A stretch of 64,000 nucleotides of DNA, taken from positions 62,001 through 126,000 of the forward strand of contig NZ_JBALOV010000007.1 in NCBI RefSeq assembly GCF_036965045.1. The letters are read 5' to 3'. This DNA is from Ferdinandcohnia sp036965045. Lineage in GTDB: Bacteria; Bacillota; Bacilli; Bacillales; Bacillaceae_L. Made by a program: the position numbers and the translations under genes. The notes under the pieces are model-generated. The model was not told the DNA's origin. It searched no databases and saw only the letters and a list, made by a program, of their open reading frames with translations. Position 1 is the stretch's first letter, and each line of letters opens with the position of its first letter. Shown here piece after piece: positions 16,959-25,222 of the stretch.

Positions 16959-16989
16959 GATGGTTGGGTAATACAAGCCCATCTTTTTT
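16959..16989 (+). terminator. Terminator-like hairpin in the rph leader
   Basis: GATGGTTG and CAA-G-CC-C-ATC can pair with two bulged bases and are followed by TTTTTT. It begins about 9 nt after a TATACT -10-like element (16945-16950), 24 nt before the rph start, so it could attenuate rph or simply end leaky gerM transcription. Confidence 0.45.
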
Positions 16990-17012
16990 AGTTTAGACAG
17001 GGGGTTTTAATT

Positions 17013-17759
17013 TTGAGAGTTGATGGACGTTTAGATAATCAGCTTCGACCGATTCAGCTTGAAATGAACTATATAAAACATCCAGAAGGATCTGTTTTAA
17101 TAATAGTTGGGGATACAAAGGTTATTTGTAATGCAAGCATTGAAGACCGAGTGCCGCCGTTTATGAGGGGTTCAGGTAAGGGGTGGATCACAGCTGAATA
17201 TTCAATGCTTCCAAGGGCTACAGAGCAGAGAAATATCCGTGAATCGAGTAAGGGAAAGATTTCAGGAAGGACAATGGAAATTCAGCGTTTAATTGGGCGT
17301 GCCCTTCGATCTGTTGTTAATCTCGAGCAACTTGGTGAAAGAACGATTTGGATTGACTGTGATGTCATCCAAGCGGATGGAGGAACTCGGACAGCATCGA
17401 TTACAGGTGCTTTTGTGGCGATGGTTCTTGCTGTACATAAAATCTATCAGGATAAAAAAATGAGTTCATTTCCAATCACTGACTTTTTAGCTGCCATTTC
17501 GGTTGGAATTGAACCAGAAATAGGGGAAATTCTTGATTTAAATTACATAGAAGATTCAGCTGCAAATGTGGATATGAATGTGGTTATGACAGGGGCGGGA
17601 GAATTTGTGGAGCTACAAGGAACAGGGGAAGAATCTACTTTTTCGCGTAATCAATTACTAACATTATTAGAACTTGCCGAAAAGGGAATAAATGAACTGA
17701 TTCTGACTCAGAAAGAAGCATTAGGTGAATTAGCAAACTTAATTGGAAAGAAGGACTAA
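17013..17759 (+). CDS. rph: Ribonuclease PH
   Basis: 248 residues from TTG 17013 behind CAGGGGG. It shows the RNase PH core: MRVDGRLDNQLRPIQ, FMRGSGKGWITAEYSMLPRA and a conserved DCDVIQADGGTRTA segment. It is a phosphate-dependent 3' exoribonuclease that trims tRNA 3' ends. ysnA starts 3 nt downstream, forming an rph-ysnA-ysnB unit. Confidence 0.96.
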   Translation: MRVDGRLDNQLRPIQLEMNYIKHPEGSVLIIVGDTKVICNASIEDRVPPFMRGSGKGWITAEYSMLPRATEQRNIRESSKGKISGRTMEIQRLIGRALRSVVNLEQLGERTIWIDCDVIQADGGTRTASITGAFVAMVLAVHKIYQDKKMSSFPITDFLAAISVGIEPEIGEILDLNYIEDSAANVDMNVVMTGAGEFVELQGTGEESTFSRNQLLTLLELAEKGINELILTQKEALGELANLIGKKD

Positions 17760-17762
17760 TAA

Positions 17763-18368
17763 GTGAAGGAAATTATGATAGCTACTAAAAATCGAGGGAA
17801 GGTAAAAGAATTTAGAGACCTTTTTGCTAGTCAGGGGGTAGAGGTGAAGTCATTACTCGATTATCCAACTATTGAGGATATTGAGGAAACAGGTGTAACC
17901 TTTGCTGAAAATGCACAAATCAAAGCGGAGGCAATTGCAAAAAAGCTTCATATACCTGTTGTAGCAGATGATTCAGGTCTTGCAATCGACTTTCTTGATG
18001 GCAGACCAGGTGTGTATTCGGCAAGATATGCTGGTGAGCATAAAAATGACCTTGATAACCTTAATAAAGTTTTAGATGAACTTAAAGGGGTTCCGCAAGA
18101 AAAAAGAGCTGCCAGATTCCATTGTGCACTGGCATTAGCTATTCCTGGTGAAAAAACGGAAATTGTTGAAGGAACTTGTGAGGGAGTCATTACAGAGAAA
18201 CCTATAGGGGAAAATGGATTTGGCTATGATCCAATCTTTTTTATTCCTCAAAAAGGGAAAACAATGGCTGAGTTGTCAAAAGAGGAAAAAAATCAAATTA
18301 GTCATCGTGGTAATGCTCTTAGAAAGCTGGACAGGCTTTTAAGGGAACGTGAGGAGTTTCAACGATGA
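17763..18368 (+). CDS. ysnA: XTP/dITP diphosphatase (RdgB/HAM1 family)
   Basis: 201 residues from GTG 17763. The family signatures are IATKNRGKVKEF at the N-terminus, VADDSGLAIDFLDGRPGVYS and GENGFGYDPIFF. It hydrolyses inosine and xanthosine triphosphates to monophosphates, keeping deaminated purines out of nucleic acid. It is coupled to rph (3-nt gap) and overlaps ysnB by 4 nt (ATGA). Confidence 0.95.
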   Translation: MKEIMIATKNRGKVKEFRDLFASQGVEVKSLLDYPTIEDIEETGVTFAENAQIKAEAIAKKLHIPVVADDSGLAIDFLDGRPGVYSARYAGEHKNDLDNLNKVLDELKGVPQEKRAARFHCALALAIPGEKTEIVEGTCEGVITEKPIGENGFGYDPIFFIPQKGKTMAELSKEEKNQISHRGNALRKLDRLLREREEFQR

Positions 18369-18874
18369 AAGTACTAATTATAAGTGATAGCCATGGGTTA
18401 ACAAATGAATTACTCGAAATCAAAGAACGCCATAAAAATGATGTGGAATTTATGCTTCATCTAGGAGATTCTGAGCTTTCTTCACAATCTGAGGAAATGA
18501 GTGGATTTTCTGCAGTAAGAGGTAATTGTGATTTTGACTCAAACTATCCAAATGATATGGTGGTTCTATTAAATGGGATAAAGGTCTATCTTACCCATGG
18601 TCATTTGTACAATGTGAAAATGACATTAATGAATCTAAAATATCGTGCCCAAGAAGTGGGGGCGTCCATAGCCTGTTTTGGACATTCGCATATTGCTGGT
18701 GCAGAAATGGTTGAAGATATTTTGTTTATTAATCCTGGCAGCTTCCGGTTGCCGAGAATGCGCAAGGAAAAAACGTATGTTATTTTAGAGATTGCTGACA
18801 ATCAAGCTAATGTTGTTTTTTACGATAGTGAAGGAAACGTAATTGAGGAGTTATCAACGAAGGTAATTTTATGA
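18365..18874 (+). CDS. ysnB: YfcE/MJ0936-type metallophosphoesterase YsnB
   Basis: 169 residues with the calcineurin-like metal motifs in order: ISDSHG, LHLGDSE, GNCD, LTHGH and GHSH. These predict a binuclear-metal phosphodiesterase. Small proteins of this family hydrolyse phosphodiesters in vitro, and the in vivo substrate is unknown. It overlaps ysnA by 4 nt and is probably the last gene of rph-ysnA-ysnB. A weak hairpin (AGGGAG...CTCCCT, 18886-18907) follows. Confidence 0.9.
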   Translation: MKVLIISDSHGLTNELLEIKERHKNDVEFMLHLGDSELSSQSEEMSGFSAVRGNCDFDSNYPNDMVVLLNGIKVYLTHGHLYNVKMTLMNLKYRAQEVGASIACFGHSHIAGAEMVEDILFINPGSFRLPRMRKEKTYVILEIADNQANVVFYDSEGNVIEELSTKVIL

Positions 18875-18932
18875 TACAATAGCGTAGGGAGTAAAAATTT
18901 GCTCCCTCTAGAAAAAAAATCTTAAAAAATTG

Positions 18933-18961
18933 TTGACATCTGATTCCTATCTGACTATAAT
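18933..18961 (+). promoter_or_regulatory. Strong promoter for the tRNA-Arg transcript
   Basis: TTGACA (18933-18938), 17-bp spacer, TATAAT (18956-18961): a perfect sigma-A consensus. A hairpin formed by TGTCG and CGACA (18968-18989) would lie right at the 5' end of the RNA. Confidence 0.9.
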
Positions 18962-18998
18962 AAAAAATGTCGCTAATAAGTTAACGACACAAAAAATT

Positions 18999-19140
18999 AT
19001 GTCCCAGTAGATCAGCAAAGCGAAACTTCTAGAATTGCATCTGTGTAGCTTTGTTCCGACGCATTAGTCATCCTCGAAAATGCAAGGAGAGGAAGGAACA
19101 GGATTTAGCAAATAAAGTAGTGGCTAACTGAACTACATAT
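18999..19140 (+). other. Duplicated tRNA-Arg 5' end followed by a structured segment
   Basis: Bases 18999-19017 repeat the 5' end of the tRNA-Arg gene (19153-19171) with one mismatch in 19, then diverge; no matching 3' half follows. The rest can fold: TGTTCC (19051-19056) with GGAACA (19096-19101), GCATT with AATGC inside it, and TCCTC with GAGGA in a possible pseudoknot, then GTAGT/ACTAC. It lies inside the transcript from the 18933 promoter, upstream of the intact tRNA. It could be a decayed tRNA copy, a deleted intron-bearing copy, or an insertion that duplicated its target. Confidence 0.55.
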
Positions 19141-19154
19141 AACTTAATAACAAT

Positions 19155-19518
19155 GTCCCAGTAGCTCAGCAGGATAGAGCAACGGCCTTCAAGAATAGGA
19201 GCCTCTATAGGGAAACAAAAACTTATAGAGTGGACGACACTATATCGGTGAAGCCTTAACAGTGTAAAGCTGATGGTAATACCGAGGAAACTTACTTCTT
19301 ATTAAGACCGAGGAGATTTGAATGATCAAGTCAATTGATGGTAAAAACTCCGAGGAATAATCTGTTTATGATTATTGTGAGGTTCCGTAGAGACTACACG
19401 TGTCGCACCTGAAATGGTGAAGATATAGTCCAGACTACAAACAACAATTGTTGGTGACGAAAGTCATAGTGGTAAGCTAAGCCGTCGGTCGGGAGTTCGA
19501 ATCTCTCCTGGGACGCCA
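19155..19518 (+). tRNA. tRNA-Arg(UCU), interrupted by a group I intron
   Basis: Exons 19155-19189 and 19477-19518 join to a 77-nt tRNA with encoded CCA. The acceptor stem GTCCCAG/CTGGGAC pairs fully; D stem GCTC/GAGC; anticodon stem ACGGC/GCCGT; T stem GGGAG/CTCTC with a TTCGAAT loop; discriminator G. The spliced seven-base anticodon loop is CTTCTAA, so the anticodon is UCU (arginine, reads AGA/AGG). The intron cuts between anticodon positions 34 and 35. An arginine tRNA at this place before ilvB also fits the B. subtilis gene order. Confidence 0.93.
19190..19476 (+). other. Group I self-splicing intron in the anticodon loop
   Basis: 287 nt, no ORF. P1: exon GGCCUU with guide GGAGCC (19198-19203), giving a U-G wobble at the 5' splice site and one C-A mismatch. 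P10: exon CUA with UAG (19196-19198). P2: CTCTATA/TATAGAG (19203-19209 with 19224-19230). P3: CGACAC (19235-19240) with GTGTCG (19400-19405). P7: GACTA (19392-19396) with TAGTC (19426-19430). P8: CACC/GGTG (19406-19419). A GAAA-capped TGAC/GTCA hairpin follows P7. The last base is G (19476). The order P3, P7, P3', P8, P7' is canonical. ACTACACG with AAGATATAGTCC resembles subgroup IA of phage and Firmicutes introns rather than the IC3 type usual in bacterial tRNAs; the subgroup is tentative. Confidence 0.92.
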
Positions 19519-19536
19519 TATTACATAATCAATCAC

Positions 19537-19577
19537 AAACACTTCTTTTCATCTAAATGAATCGAAGTGTTTTTTTA
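19537..19577 (+). terminator. tRNA-Arg terminator
   Basis: AAACACTTC (19537-19545) pairs with GAAGTGTTT (19564-19572), inner TTCAT/ATGAA, then T-run. Confidence 0.9.
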
Positions 19578-19659
19578 TTTCTCTTAAATGTATTTTCCAG
19601 ATCCTCCCCTTAAAATAAAGTAGATACCATAGTTCCCTATTTCTAAATTTTGTTCACAA

Positions 19660-19674
19660 ATTTTTCATGAAATT
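19660..19674. promoter_or_regulatory. CodY-box-like site upstream of ilvB
   Basis: ATTTTTCATGAAATT matches the CodY consensus AATTTTCWGAAAATT at 12 of 15 positions. CodY represses ilv-leu in B. subtilis when branched-chain amino acids and GTP are high. Confidence 0.45.
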
Positions 19675-19705
19675 CTTTGAATTCAGAAACCGCATGGTGT
19701 CAAAG

Positions 19706-19720
19706 TTGTAAACGCATTCA
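19706..19720. promoter_or_regulatory. cre site (CcpA) upstream of ilvB
   Basis: TTGTAAACGCATTCA fits every fixed position of the cre consensus WTGNAANCGNWNNCW. Its centre is about 89 bp before the expected start point, the spacing class at which CcpA activates ilv-leu in B. subtilis. Confidence 0.65.
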
Positions 19721-19766
19721 GATTTTGTTGCAAATCAAAATAATCAAATAATTCCCTAAAATGGTG

Positions 19767-19795
19767 TTGACTCTAATAAAAAATGAGAGTAATAT
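19767..19795 (+). promoter_or_regulatory. ilv-leu operon promoter
   Basis: TTGACT (19767-19772), 17-bp spacer, TAATAT (19790-19795). Transcription would start near 19802, leaving a leader of over 500 nt that contains the T-box. Confidence 0.75.
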
Positions 19796-19989
19796 TGGTT
19801 CTAATATAAATATTTTCACAAAATAGACTATTTCTTATTTCGTGAATTAACAGCATAGTTCATGGATTTGGATTATTTTTTGTACCTTAGTTTTCAATCG
19901 TTTAAAGCGTTTAAGTTTTTAGGTATTAAAGATGCGGCAACCGCATAAAACTTAAAAAGATGTAACTTAAAAAATTTCAATAATCATAA

Positions 19990-20287
19990 ACGTTGAAGAG
20001 GATAAGTAATCTTACGTTACGATATCAACAGAGAGCCGGTAATGGTGGAAGCCGGTGTTATCCCGTTAGATGAACTCACCTCAGAGTGTTAGCTTGAACT
20101 ATATTAGTAGGGCTAACCGGGTGTTTGGTAACAGCTCACCCGTTATCAAAATGAACAGCAGATGTTGTTCCTGAGGCGGTCTTTTAGATCGCGAACAAGG
20201 GTGGTACCGTGGAAAGTGATAAATGCCTTTTCACCCCTTCGACCAAGAAATTGGTCTAGTGGGTGGACTGGCATTTTATTTTTTTAT
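19990..20287 (+). promoter_or_regulatory. Leucine-specific T-box leader of the ilv-leu operon
   Basis: Stem I carries GAGAGCCGGTAATGGTGG-type sequence (from about 20030) and a specifier loop GAACTCACC with CTC (Leu) at 20075-20077. The T-box AAGGGTGGTACCGTGG (20197-20212) precedes a terminator in which AATGCC (about 20222) pairs with GGCATT before a T-rich run. T-boxes sense uncharged cognate tRNA; leucine control of the whole branched-chain operon is the known Bacillus arrangement. Confidence 0.93.
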
Positions 20288-20325
20288 TACTAATTATTTA
20301 CTATAAGGAAGGGATGTAAGGAAAA

Positions 20326-22044
20326 ATGGGCGTAAATGCAAAAGTGGAAGAACAAGCAAAATCTTCTACCAAGATGAACGGTTCCCAAATGCTAATTGAA
20401 GCATTAAGAAGGGAAAACGTAGAAGTCATTTTTGGATATCCTGGTGGTGCTGTACTTAATATTTATGATAGTTTATATGATTCTGGTATTTTTCATGTCT
20501 TAAGTAGACATGAACAAGGTGGAATACATGCAGCTGAAGGGTATGCGAGAATTTCAGGAAAACCAGGTGTCGTCATTGCTACTTCTGGACCGGGTGCTAC
20601 AAATATTGTCACAGGATTAGCAGATGCAATGATTGATTCAATTCCACTTGTTGTATTTACAGGTCAGGTTGCTTCAACCGTAATTGGTTCTGATGCTTTC
20701 CAAGAAGCGGATGTACTTGGAATCACAATGCCAATTACAAAACATAGTTATCAGGTAAGAGATGTGAAAGACCTACCAAAGATTATTAAAGAAGCATTTT
20801 ATATCGCAACTTCTGGAAGACCAGGACCTGTATTAATTGATATTCCAAAAGATATGACATCAAGTGAAGCCGAATTTGACTACGACCAGGAAATTCATTT
20901 ACCTGGTTATCAGCCGACCATACAGCCGAACCACTTACAAATTCGTAAGCTGGTTGAAGCAGTAAGCCAAGCGAAAAAGCCAGTTATACTTGCAGGAGCT
21001 GGGGTAATATTCGCAAAAGCAGCCGACGAATTAAGAGAATATGTTGAACAACAAAATATTCCTTTAACCCATACACTTCTAGGTTTAGGTGGATTCCCTG
21101 CAGATCATCCACTCTATCTCGGAATGGCTGGAATGCATGGAACATACACAGCTAACATGGCTTTACATGAATGTGACCTACTCATTAGCATTGGTGCTAG
21201 ATTCGATGACCGGGTAACGGGAAATCTAAAACATTTTGCTCCAAATGCGACAGTTGCTCATATTGATATTGATCCTGCTGAAATCGGAAAAAACGTACCT
21301 ACTAAAATTCCAGTTGTAGGGGATGCAAAAGAGGTTCTGAAAAGCCTTGTCCATCAGAACGGAAAACCAGGTGATTCCAAGGAGTGGAGAGAAAAACTAG
21401 CGGGGTGGAAAGAAGAATATCCACTCGTTTATAAACCATCTGAAGATGAATTAAAACCACAAAAATTGATAGAACTCATTTATAAATATACAAATGGGGA
21501 AGCGATTGTAACAACTGATGTCGGTCAGCACCAAATGTGGGCAGCTCAATACTATCAATTTTCAAAGCCAAACCGTTGGGTAACATCAGGTGGTCTTGGA
21601 ACAATGGGCTTTGGTTTACCATCTAGTATTGGTGCCCAATTAGCAGAAAAATCGGCAACTGTTGTTTCTATAGTAGGAGATGGTGGATTCCAGATGACAC
21701 TACAAGAACTATCAGTCATTCAGGAATTAAATCTTCCAATCAAAATCATCATTCTTAATAATAAAGCATTAGGAATGGTGAGACAGTGGCAACAAATTTT
21801 CTATAAAGAAAGATATTCACATTCATTAATTCCAAACCAGCCAGATTTTATGAAATTGGCCGATGCATATGGAATTAAGGGATTAAAAGCATCAAATAAA
21901 GAAGAAGCGGAACAAGTGTTAAAAGAAGCTTTTGAATATAATGGACCTGTTCTAATGGACTTTAGTGTGACACCTTTCGAAAATGTATATCCAATGGTTT
22001 CACCAGGAAAGGGTCATCATGAAATGGTAGGTGTTAAGCTGTGA
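20326..22044 (+). CDS. ilvB: Acetolactate synthase large (catalytic) subunit
   Basis: 572 residues. Typical acetohydroxyacid synthase: an N-terminal pyrimidine-binding region with the catalytic glutamate (LSRHEQGGIHAAEGYARISG), a central FAD-binding domain (GARFDDRVTGN) and a C-terminal ThDP/Mg motif (VSIVGDGGFQMTLQEL...NNKALGMVRQWQ). It condenses pyruvate with pyruvate or 2-ketobutyrate, the first common step to valine, leucine and isoleucine. It heads ilvBHC-leuABCD behind a leucine T-box and overlaps ilvH by 4 nt. Confidence 0.96.
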   Translation: MGVNAKVEEQAKSSTKMNGSQMLIEALRRENVEVIFGYPGGAVLNIYDSLYDSGIFHVLSRHEQGGIHAAEGYARISGKPGVVIATSGPGATNIVTGLADAMIDSIPLVVFTGQVASTVIGSDAFQEADVLGITMPITKHSYQVRDVKDLPKIIKEAFYIATSGRPGPVLIDIPKDMTSSEAEFDYDQEIHLPGYQPTIQPNHLQIRKLVEAVSQAKKPVILAGAGVIFAKAADELREYVEQQNIPLTHTLLGLGGFPADHPLYLGMAGMHGTYTANMALHECDLLISIGARFDDRVTGNLKHFAPNATVAHIDIDPAEIGKNVPTKIPVVGDAKEVLKSLVHQNGKPGDSKEWREKLAGWKEEYPLVYKPSEDELKPQKLIELIYKYTNGEAIVTTDVGQHQMWAAQYYQFSKPNRWVTSGGLGTMGFGLPSSIGAQLAEKSATVVSIVGDGGFQMTLQELSVIQELNLPIKIIILNNKALGMVRQWQQIFYKERYSHSLIPNQPDFMKLADAYGIKGLKASNKEEAEQVLKEAFEYNGPVLMDFSVTPFENVYPMVSPGKGHHEMVGVKL

Positions 22045-22559
22045 AAAGGATTATTACATTACTAGTGAATAACCGCGCAGGTGTACTTAATCGAATCACC
22101 GGCCTGTTAACAAAGCGTCATTACAATATTGAAAGCATCACAGTTGGCCACTCTGAAACTGAGGGACTCTCACGGATGACATTTGTTATACATCTAGATG
22201 AGGAAACTGTAGTTGAACAAATTACAAAACAGTTAAACAAGCAAATCGACGTGATTAAGGTCATGGATATTACAAATCAAGCCATTGTGGCAAGAGAGTT
22301 AGCTCTTATTAAGGTAGCATCCAGTCCATCAAATAGAAATGAGATTTATAGCTTAATAGATCCTTTCAGAGCAACTATCATTGATGTAAGTAAGGAAAGC
22401 CTCGTTATTCAAGTAACAGGCGAATCAGATAAAGTTGAAGCTTTAATTGACCTTTTAAAACCATACGGTATCAAAGAAGTTGCCCGTACTGGTACAACAG
22501 CTTTCACGAGAGGTAACCAAAAAACGGCTTCAAATTCGAAGTCTTACTCAATTGTTTAA
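22041..22559 (+). CDS. ilvH: Acetolactate synthase small (regulatory) subunit
   Basis: 172 residues. The N-terminal ACT domain (LVNNRAGVLNRITGLLTKRHYNIESITVG, cited in part) binds valine for feedback control, and a second ferredoxin-like domain occupies roughly residues 85-160. The start GTG lies inside the ilvB stop region (4-nt overlap), so the two subunits are translationally coupled. Confidence 0.95.
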   Translation: MKRIITLLVNNRAGVLNRITGLLTKRHYNIESITVGHSETEGLSRMTFVIHLDEETVVEQITKQLNKQIDVIKVMDITNQAIVARELALIKVASSPSNRNEIYSLIDPFRATIIDVSKESLVIQVTGESDKVEALIDLLKPYGIKEVARTGTTAFTRGNQKTASNSKSYSIV

Positions 22560-22615
22560 GGGTATTAATCACATTAATATATATAATTTAATTCTAATAA
22601 GGGAGAGATTTTAAA

Positions 22616-23644
22616 ATGACAAAGGTATATTATAACGGAGATGTAAATGATTCAGTTTTACAAAATAAGAAGGTTGCTATCATTGGTTATGGTTCACAAG
22701 GACACGCACATGCACTAAACTTACGCGAAAGTGGCGTTGATGTAATTGTTGGTTTACGTCAAGGGAAATCATTTGAACAAGCGAAAAATGATGGTCATCA
22801 AGTATATTCAGTTCGTGAAGCAGCAGAGCAAGCGGACGTAATTATGGTATTACTTCCAGATGAAAATCAACCAAAGGTATATAAAGAAGAAATCGAACCA
22901 GGATTAGAGCCAGGAAATGCATTAGTATTTGCTCATGGTTTTAACATTCACTTTAGCCAAATCGTACCACCAAGCTTCGTAGACGTTTTCTTAGTAGCTC
23001 CAAAAGGACCAGGACATCTAGTACGCCGTACATTTACTGAAGGTGCAGGAGTTCCAGCATTATTTGCGATTGAGCAAGACGTAACTGGAAATGCAAAAGA
23101 TGTGGCACTTGCTTATGCAAAAGGTATTGGAGCAGCTAGAGCGGGTGTTCTAGAAACTTCATTTAAAGAAGAAACTGAAACAGACCTATTCGGTGAGCAA
23201 GCTGTATTATGTGGTGGTACTTCTGCGTTAGTTAAAGCAGGATTTGAAACATTAGTAGAAGCTGGGTACCAACCAGAAGTTGCTTATTTCGAATGTTTAC
23301 ATGAATTAAAATTAATCGTTGATTTAATGTACGAAGATGGATTAGCTGGAATGAGATATTCAATCTCTGACACAGCTCAGTGGGGAGATTTCGTAACGGG
23401 ACCACGTATTGTTACTGACAGTGTAAAAGCTGAAATGAAGGAAGTATTGAAAGATATTCAAACAGGTAAATTTGCTAAAGGTTGGATCCTTGAAAACCAA
23501 GCAAATCGTCCAGAATTCAATGCAATTAATAAGATTGAAGCTGAACACCAAATCGAAGTTGTAGGTAAGAAGCTTCGTGCAATGATGCCATTTGTTAAGC
23601 AAAAACAAACGAAAGAAGTGGTGGGTACCCGTGCGGAAAATTAA
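22616..23644 (+). CDS. ilvC: Ketol-acid reductoisomerase (NADP+)
   Basis: 342 residues, class I size. The N-terminal Rossmann motif is GYGSQGHAHALNLRESG, with the NADPH-type LRQGKSFE loop; the C-terminal knotted domain holds the Mg-binding acidic residues (TDLFGEQAVLCGG, ECLHELKLIVDLMYEDG). It isomerises and reduces acetohydroxy acids to dihydroxy acids, the second common step to branched-chain amino acids. It overlaps the start of leuA by 14 nt. Confidence 0.97.
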   Translation: MTKVYYNGDVNDSVLQNKKVAIIGYGSQGHAHALNLRESGVDVIVGLRQGKSFEQAKNDGHQVYSVREAAEQADVIMVLLPDENQPKVYKEEIEPGLEPGNALVFAHGFNIHFSQIVPPSFVDVFLVAPKGPGHLVRRTFTEGAGVPALFAIEQDVTGNAKDVALAYAKGIGAARAGVLETSFKEETETDLFGEQAVLCGGTSALVKAGFETLVEAGYQPEVAYFECLHELKLIVDLMYEDGLAGMRYSISDTAQWGDFVTGPRIVTDSVKAEMKEVLKDIQTGKFAKGWILENQANRPEFNAINKIEAEHQIEVVGKKLRAMMPFVKQKQTKEVVGTRAEN

Positions 23645-25175
23645 TATTTTTGACACTACATTAAGAGATGGAGAACAGTCTGCTGGAGTTAACTTAAACT
23701 TACACGAAAAACTTGAAATAGCGAAGCAACTGGAACGACTCAATGTGGATGTTATGGAGGCCGGTTTCCCAGCTGCCTCAGATGGTGATTTTCAGTCAGT
23801 TAAACAAATTGCTGACACCATCAAAAATGTTTCTGTAACGGGTTTAGCAAGAGCTGTAAAAAGCGATATCGATGCTGCTTGGGGAGCATTAAAGGGTGGA
23901 GCGGAGCCTCGTCTCCACACCTTTCTTGCTACATCCCCAATTCATAGACAATATAAGCTAAAGCAAACAAAAGACCAGGTCATTCAAACAGCTGTAGAAA
24001 GTGTAAAATATGCTTCGAAATTTTTCCCAATCATCCAATGGTCTGCAGAGGATGCGAGTCGTACCGAATTAGACTTCTTAGCAAAAATCATCAAAGAAGT
24101 AATTGATGCAGGAGCTAATGTTATTAACCTACCAGATACAGTAGGTTACGGTACGCCAGAAGAATATGGAAAAATGTTTACTTATATATTAAATAACGTG
24201 CCGAATATTGATAAAGTTATCCTTTCGACTCACTGTCACGATGATCTAGGAATGGCTGTTGCCAATTCATTATCTGCTGTTGAGCATGGTGTCTTACAAG
24301 TAGAAGGAACCATTAATGGTATTGGTGAAAGAGCGGGTAATGCTTCACTTGAAGAAGTGGCAGTCGCATTGCATATTCGTCAAGACTTTTACCAAGCAAA
24401 CACCCGATTAAAGCTGGATGAAATCAAGCGTACAAGTGATTTAGTTAGTAAATTAACAGGTATGATTGTTCCTCCAAACAAAGCTGTTATCGGTAAAAAT
24501 GCTTATGCACATGAATCAGGTATTCACCAAGATGGTGTATTAAAGGAAAAAACAACATATGAAATTATCACTCCGGAATTAGTTGGGGTTAAATCTAATT
24601 CAATGGTTCTTGGAAAGCACTCTGGTAGACACGCATTCCGTAACCGTATTTTCGAATTAGGTTATTCATTAGATGACAATGAAATTAACCGAGTATTTAA
24701 GCTATTTAAAGATTTAGCGGATAAGAAGAAGGAAATCACTGATGATGATTTAGTTACATTATTAGTCGATGAAAAGGTTGCAAATGTCGAGGATATGTAC
24801 CAATTGACTTCAATGCAAGTACAATATGGTACGAACCAAATCCCTACTGCAACGATTACTTTAACAGATCGTGAAGGCAAACAAATTCAAGAAGCTGCAA
24901 CGGGGTCAGGAAGTGTTGAGGCACTGTATAACACACTTGAGCGCTGCTTCGGTATTTCTATTACTCTAGATGATTATCGAATCCAATCTGTTGGCGCTGG
25001 ACGTGACGCATTGGCAGAGGTATTCGTTAAAGTAAGACATAACAATGTGGAAAGCAGTGGAAGAGGTTCTGCACAAGACGTGCTGGAGGCTTCCGCTCGA
25101 GCATATGTAAATGCAGTCAATAGATTACTAGCTGTTGAAAAGAATAAGAAATTACTTGAAAAAGTTGGAGTGTAA
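23631..25175 (+). CDS. leuA: 2-isopropylmalate synthase
   Basis: 514 residues from GTG 23631 (RKINIFDTTLRDGEQS), preceded by GGTGGG; the ORF extended to 23592 has no ribosome site and deeper overlap with ilvC. The DRE-TIM barrel has FDTTLRDGEQ and the metal ligands STHCHDD; the GIGERAGNASLEE segment follows. The C-terminal leucine-binding allosteric domain spans roughly residues 390-514. It condenses acetyl-CoA with 2-ketoisovalerate, committing carbon to leucine. Confidence 0.96.
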   Translation: MRKINIFDTTLRDGEQSAGVNLNLHEKLEIAKQLERLNVDVMEAGFPAASDGDFQSVKQIADTIKNVSVTGLARAVKSDIDAAWGALKGGAEPRLHTFLATSPIHRQYKLKQTKDQVIQTAVESVKYASKFFPIIQWSAEDASRTELDFLAKIIKEVIDAGANVINLPDTVGYGTPEEYGKMFTYILNNVPNIDKVILSTHCHDDLGMAVANSLSAVEHGVLQVEGTINGIGERAGNASLEEVAVALHIRQDFYQANTRLKLDEIKRTSDLVSKLTGMIVPPNKAVIGKNAYAHESGIHQDGVLKEKTTYEIITPELVGVKSNSMVLGKHSGRHAFRNRIFELGYSLDDNEINRVFKLFKDLADKKKEITDDDLVTLLVDEKVANVEDMYQLTSMQVQYGTNQIPTATITLTDREGKQIQEAATGSGSVEALYNTLERCFGISITLDDYRIQSVGAGRDALAEVFVKVRHNNVESSGRGSAQDVLEASARAYVNAVNRLLAVEKNKKLLEKVGV

Positions 25176-25222
25176 CAGTAAATAATACTATTTTCAGTGT
25201 GGAAATAAGAGGAGGAGTCAGA

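Noticed and set aside
19001..19140. A second complete tRNA gene
   Set aside because: Only the 5' end is duplicated; no anticodon arm, T arm or acceptor 3' strand can be found downstream of it before the real tRNA.
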